A model generated the notes under the pieces. That model saw nothing but the letters and a program-made list of their open reading frames with translations, had not been told where the DNA came from and made no database searches. A stretch of 15,202 nucleotides of DNA. Source: Bacteroidales bacterium. GTDB lineage: Bacteria > Bacteroidota > Bacteroidia > Bacteroidales > Paludibacteraceae. Location: NCBI GenBank assembly GCA_900767385.1, contig CAAFYY010000043.1, positions 1 to 15,202 on the forward strand, written 5' to 3'. The first letter of the stretch is position 1. Every line of letters begins with the position of its first letter. Of the stretch, positions 1-4,794 are shown piece after piece. The translations under genes were made by a program, and so were the position numbers.

Positions 1-6
1 CCTCCT

Positions 7-64
7 CGTTCCCGTTCCCGTTCTCGTTCCCGTTCTCGTTCCCGTTCCCGTTCCCGTTCCCGTT
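7..64. repeat. Hexanucleotide tandem repeat (CGTTCC/CGTTCT)
   Basis: Nine full hexamers and a partial tenth follow each other without gaps. Seven are CGTTCC and two (19-24 and 31-36) are CGTTCT. A looser CCTCRTCG-type repetition follows at about 69-95. No reading frame through the tract is tied to a recognisable gene inside the window. It is simple-sequence DNA that could expand or contract. Confidence 0.9.
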
Positions 65-176
65 AATAGCCTCGTCGCCTCATCGCCTAAAGCCTAAAAA
101 GTCTCACCCTTTTGGAGGAGATTTTTTGGGGGAATTCCTAATTGCCTAAAATAACGCAAATTGCAAAATTCTGTAA

Positions 177-551
177 CTCTAAACCAAATGAACTATTAAA
201 AAAGCAAAATTGCATTTAAGAAAACTAAATGGTTTTACGTTCATTGCGAGTTGACAAGAAACGAAATCAAAAAGTTTCGTACTCTTGCAAGGTCGCAATT
301 TCTCTAAACCAAATGATTTGTTAAAATTGCAAAATAGCATTTAAGAAAATCAAATGGTTTTACGTTCATTGCGAGTTGACAATAAACGAAAACAAAAAGT
401 TTCGTACTCTTGCAAGGTCGCAATTTCTAAAAACCAAATGGTTTGTTAAAATTGCAGAATCGCATTTAAAGAAACCAAAAAGTTTTACGCAAATTGTCAG
501 TTAGCAAGAACAGTAAATCAAACTTCCCAGAGAAATTGCAAACTGCAAGAA
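177..551. repeat. 125-bp tandem repeat, two good copies and one decayed
   Basis: Copy 1 is 177-301 and copy 2 is 302-426, in exact 125-bp register with about ten substitutions and no indels. Copy 3 starts in register at 427 but is recognisable only to about 510. Each good copy holds a long imperfect inverted repeat (243-299 and 368-424). Its outer arms are ATTGCGA and TCGCAAT, followed inward by ttgacaag/cttgcaa and ACGAAA/TTTCGT. No open frame spans the copies, so this is non-coding repeat DNA. Its role is unknown. Confidence 0.85.
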
Positions 552-586
552 CAGTATTTCAGTCTTCCCAAAGGAAGTGCAGAGTT
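504..586. repeat. Degenerate 41-bp direct repeat
   Basis: Two units begin with GCAAGAACAGT at 504 and 545 and share a later CTTCCCA block. The 41-bp spacing is exact but the units have diverged. The first unit overlaps the decayed third copy of the 125-bp repeat, so the two repeat families probably share history. Confidence 0.55.
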
Positions 587-724
587 GCAGCAAGAGTGTT
601 GTAAGCATACGATACTATACAGTAAAATTGCAATAACAGTGATTTTCATCATCCAGACCTTGGACGGAGTGACTCAAGGAATAAAAAGTTTCGATTCCCG
701 CTTTTATTATCGTTAAAAAATATG

Positions 725-732
725 TATCTTTG
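725..732 (+). promoter_or_regulatory. Bacteroidetes-type -7 promoter element
   Basis: TATCTTTG followed by C matches the Bacteroidetes -7 consensus TAnnTTTG. No clear -33 TTTG lies 19-22 bases upstream, only a T-rich stretch. Transcription would start at about 738, directly before the structured leader and the CD225 cluster. Confidence 0.6.
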
Positions 733-737
733 CCCCC

Positions 738-994
738 GAAATACAAAAGCGTCATTCAACGCTTGTTCTTGGCAATGTGAAATTAGCACCTTCTACAGTA
801 CACCAAGACAAGAAAAAATGATGCTCACGGACGTGCTTATGTCTGTTCCGTGGGTGTGCCATAGGTGTAAATCAATGGCACATTTCACGGCGTACATATA
901 TCCGTTAGCGTGGGTAGTCGTTTTGTTTGTCTGTGTACTAGGTCGTGCTAAACCTCACATTGCAGACAACGAAATGGGCATCCACGCTTTTTTT
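738..994 (+). ncRNA. Candidate structured leader RNA or small RNA
   Basis: The likely transcript is dense with inverted repeats. H1 pairs 747-752 with 759-764 (AAGCGT/ACGCTT). H2 pairs 765-772 with 803-809 (GTtCTTGG/CCAAGAC). H3 pairs 848-862 with 875-890, about 15 pairs including a perfect TGTGCCAT/ATGGCACA inner stem. H4 pairs 907-915 with 980-988 (AGCGTGGGT/ATCCACGCT), encloses further stems (927-933 with 963-969, 940-943 with 952-955), and runs straight into seven Ts (988-994). CCGTG at 848-852 could instead pair with CACGG at 826-830, so two folds compete. A TCACGG...CGTGGGT motif occurs twice (from 825 and from 885). It lies 61 bases before the first CD225 gene. It could be an attenuating leader, a riboswitch-like element or an independent small RNA; I cannot name a known family. 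Confidence 0.45.
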
Positions 995-1055
995 GTATAT
1001 AGACTATAAACTAACAACTTTAACCGTTTCTTGGGTGCAGAGACAAAAATGATAT

Positions 1056-1331
1056 ATGGAAGAACAAAACAAACCAGCAAGACCAGACTCTCACTTGGCT
1101 CTTGCAATCATTACAACAGTTATGTGCTGCCTACCATTAGGCATTGTAGCCATTATTAAATCAACAAAGGTCGACCAACATTACAATAACGGCGACTATT
1201 CAGAGGCACGACAAGCTTCAGAAGACGTAAAAAAATTCTCATACATTGGAATGGGAATTTCAGCCGTTGTCTGGGTAATCTACTTCATTCTAATATTAGT
1301 AGGAGTTGCTGCCGGAGCTGATCTCTTTTGA
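1056..1331 (+). CDS. CD225/dispanin-family small membrane protein
   Basis: This 91-residue protein has the CD225/dispanin layout. A short polar N-terminus with P-D-S-H-L-A leads into a first hydrophobic segment at about 14-34 with C-C-L-P-L-G. Next comes a polar stretch rich in charged residues with an N-G-D-Y turn (about 36-60), then a second membrane segment at about 62-86. Bacterial members are of unknown function; they are small proteins embedded in the cytoplasmic membrane, and the polar segment is thought to lie on the cytoplasmic side. It is the first gene of an AT-rich cluster, behind a long structured leader, with no Shine-Dalgarno site. A related protein is encoded 119 bases downstream. 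Family assignment is good; function is not known. Confidence 0.82.
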   Translation: MEEQNKPARPDSHLALAIITTVMCCLPLGIVAIIKSTKVDQHYNNGDYSEARQASEDVKKFSYIGMGISAVVWVIYFILILVGVAAGADLF

Positions 1332-1349
1332 TTTTTAATGGGTTATTGT

Positions 1350-1383
1350 GGACTAGGTTTGTTTAGATAAATAAACTTAGTCC
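1350..1383 (+). other. Hairpin between the two CD225 genes
   Basis: GGACTAGGTTT (1350-1360) pairs with AAACTTAGTCC (1373-1383), 11 pairs with one G-U, around a 12-base AT-rich loop. No T tract follows, so it is not a standard terminator. It may stabilise or segment the mRNA between the two paralogues. Confidence 0.5.
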
Positions 1384-1450
1384 ATAATTACAACTTGAAG
1401 AATTTATTAGTAAAAGACGACACATACACTCCTCACAAAAACATTTAGTA

Positions 1451-1732
1451 ATGAATAACGAATGCCCTAAAGCACATCTACTATTGGCACTAATTTCAAC
1501 TTTGTTCTGTATGCCATTAGGAGTTTTTGCTATTTTAAAGTCTTCCGAGGTGAAAGACTTCTACTTAGAAGGTAATTTGCAGAAATCTTTAGAGGCGGCT
1601 CAAAAAGCTAAAAAATATGCTTGGGGAGGTATTGCTTTGTCTGTCACTTTTTGGCTAATTTATATTGTTGGTATTGTGATATTTGCTTTATGGTTGGAAA
1701 AATCTTTGGATGCCGTTGGAAATTTGCAATAG
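1451..1732 (+). CDS. CD225/dispanin-family small membrane protein, second copy
   Basis: This 93-residue protein is a diverged paralogue of the one encoded at 1056-1331. Shared features are the first membrane segment with the F-C-M-P-L-G-V motif (about 8-28), the K-S-S-E-V...F-Y-x-x-G-N polar turn, a Lys/Ala-rich stretch, and a second membrane segment at about 57-82. Its 3' end overlaps the next gene by 43 bases in another frame, so the two are probably translationally coupled. It is more AT-rich than the chromosome genes to the right. Paired copies may form a hetero-oligomer (inference). Function is not known. Confidence 0.8.
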   Translation: MNNECPKAHLLLALISTLFCMPLGVFAILKSSEVKDFYLEGNLQKSLEAAQKAKKYAWGGIALSVTFWLIYIVGIVIFALWLEKSLDAVGNLQ

Positions 1733-2082
1733 CACTTTTCTTGTTATTTTGTGTATTGATACTATTGTATTTTTTCAATCCAGTTGAATATCAATTAGCT
1801 CCAAAATGTATCGTCAAAATGACAACAGGGTTAAGTTGTCCAGGATGTGGAATGCAGAGATTTTTACATGCTCTTATGCATGGACACATCTATGAAGCAT
1901 TTTCTTACAATTGGTTTTTTGTATATGCTATACCATATACTTTGTTGTTAGTGGCTGCTCGTATTAATCTTTTGAGTCGTTTACCTCGCTTAGAACATGC
2001 ACTGCATAGCTCTATTGCTGTATATTTTTATCTTATTAGTTATTTTGTTTGGTTTATTGTCAGAAACATATTTAATATTTAA
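1690..2082 (+). CDS. DUF2752 domain membrane protein
   Basis: The protein has 130 residues from the ATG at 1690; the frame stays open upstream, but that part only shadows the CD225 gene. The DUF2752 signature is clear: C40, then T-G-L-S-C-P-G-C-G (46-54), R57, H-A-L (60-62), G65 and A70. This matches the family pattern of a Cys-rich turn between membrane segments. Hydrophobic segments lie at about 11-30, 74-92 and 108-126. The paired cysteines suggest a metal or redox site, but no activity is established. It overlaps the preceding CD225 gene by 43 bases and ends 2 bases before the next gene. DUF2752 genes are often found beside CD225 or TM2 genes in Bacteroidetes (from memory, not checked). 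Confidence 0.85.
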   Translation: MVGKIFGCRWKFAIALFLLFCVLILLYFFNPVEYQLAPKCIVKMTTGLSCPGCGMQRFLHALMHGHIYEAFSYNWFFVYAIPYTLLLVAARINLLSRLPRLEHALHSSIAVYFYLISYFVWFIVRNIFNI

Positions 2083-2084
2083 AC

Positions 2085-2591
2085 ATGGGCTTAAGAAAAT
2101 TAAGGCAACTATATAAACAGAAAAGTGAAGAATTCGTTGCAACAGGTACGCGTTTTGTCAGTGGGCGTAAATTCCATTATTATTTGGGAGCTCATCCAGA
2201 AGAGGGATTGTGGGTAAGCACCAAAGATAGTCACAATGCCCCAATTTTTGTCGGTTTCATTAAATGGGATAACATCAAATACATAGCCTTTGAAGTTGAT
2301 GCGTGTTTGTATATCGTTGTGAATGACATACAAAGCGTACGTGAAGAAATGCCTCTTATTAATAGGATTGCATTTGGAGGAACAATTCATAAAATGAAGA
2401 ATACTGGAGAATATGCTGTTCGTATTCCTTATGACTTGGCATCAGGTAATATCTTACCTTTTCTATCTGAGATGTACGATATGGTAGAAATAGACGAGCC
2501 TATGACAACTAGAGACAAAATAGGTTTGGTTATTTGGATTGTTGCTGTCATCATTGTTTTGGTTAGTTTTTTGATTAGATTTTTCTCTTGA
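2085..2591 (+). CDS. Unknown protein with a C-terminal membrane anchor
   Basis: I do not recognise this 168-residue protein. Residues 1-140 look like a soluble domain, Lys/Arg-rich at the start and then alternating beta-like stretches (about 30-34, 53-59, 64-80, 108-114). A single strong hydrophobic segment at about 146-166 ends in R-F-F-S. This is a tail-anchor topology that would leave the domain on the cytoplasmic side. A small beta-rich, PH-like fold is possible but not shown. It starts 2 bases after the DUF2752 gene and is followed 3 bases later by another membrane-protein gene, so it is part of the same transcription unit. Confidence 0.7.
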   Translation: MGLRKLRQLYKQKSEEFVATGTRFVSGRKFHYYLGAHPEEGLWVSTKDSHNAPIFVGFIKWDNIKYIAFEVDACLYIVVNDIQSVREEMPLINRIAFGGTIHKMKNTGEYAVRIPYDLASGNILPFLSEMYDMVEIDEPMTTRDKIGLVIWIVAVIIVLVSFLIRFFS

Positions 2592-2594
2592 TAA

Positions 2595-2954
2595 ATGAAT
2601 AGTGGACAGAAATACAAAGGAATTACATTAATAGTTGCTTGTTTGACTAGTGTGTTAATAGCCGCACTGATTGCTGCGTTAAATATTTGGATTGGTACGG
2701 ACAATTCATATCGTTTGGCCGTAGCTAATCTTGCCGTTGCTTTAGCGGTTAAGGTTACAGTAGAGAAAAGATCTATTTTTGGGGCAATTGTTGGTGCATT
2801 GGCATGTGGTTTTTCTTTCTTTTGCTATCGATTATTCCTTGAGATATTAGGATATTACATTGAAAATAGCGATAGTACAGGTTTTTATGTAGGGATAATT
2901 GTTTGTATGATAATTGGTGCATCAATAGGATACAACCGAGAAATACAAGAATGA
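2595..2954 (+). CDS. Unknown small multi-pass membrane protein
   Basis: This 119-residue protein has about four hydrophobic segments (about 9-31, 41-56, 61-82, 95-112). The second half is Gly/Ala-rich, with I-G-A-S-I-G-Y before a polar R-E-I-Q-E tail. I do not recognise the family. The start at 2595 lies 3 bases after the stop of the upstream gene, and there is no alternative start nearby. It is the last gene of the CD225-DUF2752 cluster; a strong intrinsic terminator begins 75 bases after its stop. Confidence 0.68.
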   Translation: MNSGQKYKGITLIVACLTSVLIAALIAALNIWIGTDNSYRLAVANLAVALAVKVTVEKRSIFGAIVGALACGFSFFCYRLFLEILGYYIENSDSTGFYVGIIVCMIIGASIGYNREIQE

Positions 2955-3028
2955 CAAAACTGAAATTAATGAAATAAGAAAGGACAACGTAAATAAGGTA
3001 AATGCCAAAGTTTGACAGAATCAAGATA

Positions 3029-3060
3029 GCCAGCGGCTTCGGTCGTTGGCTTTTCTTTTT
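3029..3060 (+). terminator. Strong intrinsic terminator with UUCG tetraloop
   Basis: GCCAGCGGC (3029-3037) pairs over nine positions, with G-U wobbles, with GTCGTTGGC (3042-3050). The loop is TTCG closed by C-G, the very stable UUCG tetraloop. TTTTCTTTTT follows at once. It ends the CD225-DUF2752 cluster. Confidence 0.9.
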
Positions 3061-3156
3061 AGTTTGTTTTGTAAGGGTGGTGTTGTTTGCCCATTCGGCT
3101 ACGTTTGCGACAAAAATCGATTGTGTTGTGGAGGATAAGATTGACGAAATCGCTAA

Positions 3157-3176
3157 GTGTCCCGATTTCGGGACAC
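3157..3176. promoter_or_regulatory. Perfect 9-bp inverted repeat
   Basis: GTGTCCCGA (3157-3165) and TCGGGACAC (3168-3176) are perfect complements separated by TT. No T tract follows, so it is not a terminator by itself. Its near-continuous symmetry fits a dimeric protein-binding site or recombination site as well as an RNA hairpin. Confidence 0.55.
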
Positions 3177-3189
3177 GGCAAACAGTAAG

Positions 3190-3225
3190 AATCTCAGCGA
3201 CTTGATGTCGTTGAGATTTTTTTTT
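3190..3225 (+). terminator. Intrinsic terminator
   Basis: AATCTCAGCGAC (3190-3201) pairs with GTCGTTGAGATT (3207-3218), 12 pairs with one G-U. The loop is TTGAT, and nine Ts follow (3217-3225). It is the second terminator within 200 bases, so a transcript may start between 3060 and 3190, or this may be a back-up stop. Confidence 0.88.
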
Positions 3226-3257
3226 GTCCAAAAATAGGGCAACCTCTGTGGCGGGCG

Positions 3258-3265
3258 TATCTTTG
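3258..3265 (+). promoter_or_regulatory. Possible -7 promoter element
   Basis: TATCTTTG followed by CAAAA fits TAnnTTTG, but I see no matching -33 element at the normal distance. It could drive a transcript crossing 3270-3440, where no gene is supported. Confidence 0.4.
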
Positions 3266-3440
3266 CAAAACAATCAACCGGTCGCTGTTGTCAAGAAAAA
3301 ATGACGAAACAGCAACGGCGAAAATGATGAGTTTTGCGCAGTTTTCAACTCAAAGTACGTTGAAGTCCGTCTGCAAGACATTATCACTCAGCATGATAAG
3401 TAAAATTGTTGGCTTGACGCAACAATTATATAAATAAGTG

Positions 3441-3470
3441 TTGGGCGCGGTTGGAAATGATGTATCTTTG
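3441..3470 (+). promoter_or_regulatory. Bacteroidetes-type promoter for the DUF6261-like gene
   Basis: TTGG at 3441-3444 lies 18 bases before TATCTTTG at 3463-3470, close to the Bacteroidetes -33/-7 arrangement. Transcription would start near 3475, leaving about 225 bases of untranslated leader before 3700. Confidence 0.65.
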
Positions 3471-3474
3471 TAAC

Positions 3475-3505
3475 ACGAGAAACGAAACAAACAGTTGTTT
3501 CTTGT
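3475..3505 (+). other. Hairpin at the 5' end of the leader transcript
   Basis: ACGAGAAAC (3475-3483) pairs with GTTTCTTGT (3497-3505), nine pairs with one G-U, around a 13-base loop. It lies at the expected transcript start, where such hairpins often protect mRNA (inference). Confidence 0.5.
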
Positions 3506-3631
3506 CGTACAACTGAAATTGTTCTTTGACATACAATAAAGGAAAAAGGTGCGAGAGACGATAGTTTTTTTGTTATAACCTGAATTGAACATGAAAAACT
3601 AACACTAACGATTGTAACAAAAAATCATCAA

Positions 3632-3706
3632 ATGTGGCACCTAAACCAGACGTCCCAATACATTGAAATCTCTTATGGGGCAAAAAACTTATTTTTCATA
3701 TGTTAG
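3632..3706 (+). CDS. Possible 24-codon leader ORF overlapping the next start codon
   Basis: An ATG at 3632 opens 24 codons, and its TAG stop (3704-3706) overlaps the ATG of the next gene (3700-3702) in another frame. The stop-start overlap and the A-rich sequence before the ATG would allow translational coupling. No homology is recognised and there is no run of one amino acid such as attenuator peptides have. It may be chance. Confidence 0.2.
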   Translation: MWHLNQTSQYIEISYGAKNLFFIC

Positions 3707-4545
3707 TAATACCTAAAAAATCGGCATTATTGCCGTTGGGCAGCATCAGACGATTGCCCAAAGCGTTCATGCCAACCTTCTACTCCAAGGTAGTAGATTT
3801 GGCAAAAGGAACGAATGAAGAGATGTTAACTGACTCAGTCGCCGTCTTGGCAGACAAGGTCGCAGAGTTTAACCGCGTGGTTGAAGCACCGCAAAGCAAC
3901 TACGGCAAAGTTGTGGGAGAGGCGGTGGCCGACGTGCAACGGTTTTGGTCGAGCACACGCTACCTGCTGAAGGGTTACAGCAACAGCAAGAACCCACAAG
4001 AAGCAACGATGGCAAGGAAAGCTCTCGACCTGTTCGAGCGCATTTCTGGCAAGGTGATGCGCACCAACGCCGCCGAACTGCTGAACGCCTTGGTCACCGC
4101 CTTCGATGCGGCATGGAAACCAGCGGACCTCACCGGCACATTCCTTGAGACTTGGAGGTCGCAACTCTCCGACGTGGCGAACGACTACCTCTGGCTGTAC
4201 CAAGACCGAGTGGACAACGGAGCAGCACACTTGTGCTTCACCGAGATGAAAGACGATGTCTTCGACACGTTCGAGTTCTTCTACTTAAGTCTCTTTGTCT
4301 GCATCGGTATGACCGGTGACCGTGCGCTCATGCAACTGCAGTCGCAAATCAACGAGTTGATCATGATCTACAGCACCATCTCGAAGAGCCGTGCCACACG
4401 CATTGCGAATCAGAACCAAGCAGTGGAAGACAACAACTCGGACGATTCCGCAGCGACGGAAGTTCCCGGCGAGCAGACTGAAGCCACAACGGAGCCACAA
4501 ACCGTTGTTGACGCTCCAGAGACCACAACCAGCGAAGTAGCTTAA
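3700..4545 (+). CDS. DUF6261-like protein of unknown function
   Basis: This 281-residue, mostly helical protein has no signal peptide and no membrane segments. Its layout resembles the DUF6261 family of Bacteroidetes: a start of the L-P-L-G-S-I-R-R-L-P-K type, a helical body with A-D-V-Q-R-F-W at about 78-84, and a late helix around Q-S-Q-I-N-E-L-I (about 212-219). The last 45 residues are a low-complexity tail rich in Asp, Glu, Thr, Ser and Ala. GC content is clearly higher than in the membrane-protein cluster to the left. It is monocistronic, with its own promoter, long leader and terminator. Family match is moderate and no function is known. Confidence 0.6.
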   Translation: MLVIPKKSALLPLGSIRRLPKAFMPTFYSKVVDLAKGTNEEMLTDSVAVLADKVAEFNRVVEAPQSNYGKVVGEAVADVQRFWSSTRYLLKGYSNSKNPQEATMARKALDLFERISGKVMRTNAAELLNALVTAFDAAWKPADLTGTFLETWRSQLSDVANDYLWLYQDRVDNGAAHLCFTEMKDDVFDTFEFFYLSLFVCIGMTGDRALMQLQSQINELIMIYSTISKSRATRIANQNQAVEDNNSDDSAATEVPGEQTEATTEPQTVVDAPETTTSEVA

Positions 4546-4567
4546 GGAGGTCTCAATCATCTGGCAG

Positions 4568-4606
4568 CCCCAAGGAGGTTCAACCCTTCTTGGGGTTTGT
4601 TGTTTT
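4568..4606 (+). terminator. Intrinsic terminator of the DUF6261-like gene
   Basis: CCCCAAGGAGG (4568-4578) pairs with CCTTCTTGGGG (4585-4595), 11 pairs with one G-U, around a 6-base loop. TTTGTTGTTTT follows. It starts 22 bases after the stop codon. Confidence 0.88.
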
Positions 4607-4693
4607 CTGTTTGCAACCTAATTTCATAAATAGATCTCGGAACAGTTCTTTTTCCTGTGTGAAACCATAGTGAAAAACTACTTGGTTCAAACC

Positions 4694-4724
4694 TTTGTTT
4701 TTCAATACATTTTGTTTATCTTTG
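4694..4724 (+). promoter_or_regulatory. Promoter of the polyferredoxin-reductase-tat operon
   Basis: TTTG (4694-4697), a 19-base spacer and TATCTTTG (4717-4724) form a consensus Bacteroidetes promoter. Transcription would start at about 4731, giving an untranslated leader of roughly 64 bases before 4795. Confidence 0.8.
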
Positions 4725-4736
4725 CGCCTGTGTTGT

Positions 4737-4756
4737 CTCGCGGGGATTGCCGTGAG
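4737..4756 (+). other. Small leader hairpin in the tat operon transcript
   Basis: CTCGCGG (4737-4743) pairs with CCGTGAG (4750-4756), seven pairs with one G-U, around a 6-base loop. It lies close to the predicted 5' end of the mRNA. No T tract follows. Confidence 0.4.
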
Positions 4757-4794
4757 GTAACATTGGTAAAAAGAAATGTCTTAAAGTATTGTAT

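Larger units (their letters stand above)
1..1055. other. Intergenic region with repeats, then a structured leader
   Basis: No convincing protein gene lies in the first 1055 bases. From left to right it holds a hexamer tract (7-64), a 125-bp tandem repeat (177-551), a shorter repeat (504-586), and an AT-rich stretch with a weak hairpin near 679-711. A promoter box follows at 725-732, then a structured transcribed leader (about 738-994). The only long open frame starts inside the promoter box at 722, ahead of any transcript start from that promoter, so I do not call it. Confidence 0.6.
2955..3699. other. Intergenic control region with two terminators and two promoter candidates
   Basis: Between the membrane-protein cluster and the next gene lie a UUCG-loop terminator (3029-3060), a perfect palindrome (3157-3176), a second terminator (3190-3225), promoter candidates at 3258 and 3441-3470, and a leader of about 220 bases. 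Open frames at 3002-3205 (running through the first terminator) and 3324-3437 (37 codons) have no support. GCTGTT/AACAGC arms near 3293-3332 add one more weak hairpin. Confidence 0.6.

Noticed and set aside
688..701. TTCGATTCCCGC resembling a tRNA T-arm
   Set aside because: The flanks do not form the 5-bp T stem, and no acceptor stem or anticodon arm is present.
722..1009. 95-codon open frame
   Set aside because: Its ATG lies within and before the promoter box, and the sequence is better explained as a structured leader. Inner ATGs near 818 cannot be fully excluded.
3002..3205. 67-codon open frame
   Set aside because: It runs through a strong terminator (3029-3060), the palindrome and into the second terminator. 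Composition is not protein-like.
3324..3437. 37-codon open frame downstream of the promoter box at 3258
   Set aside because: Short, no recognised family, no start signal; it may be chance.
4543..4578. Two AAGGAGGT sequences resembling Shine-Dalgarno sites
   Set aside because: No start codon follows at a useful distance. The first overlaps a stop codon and the second is the arm of a terminator; this lineage does not rely on Shine-Dalgarno sites.
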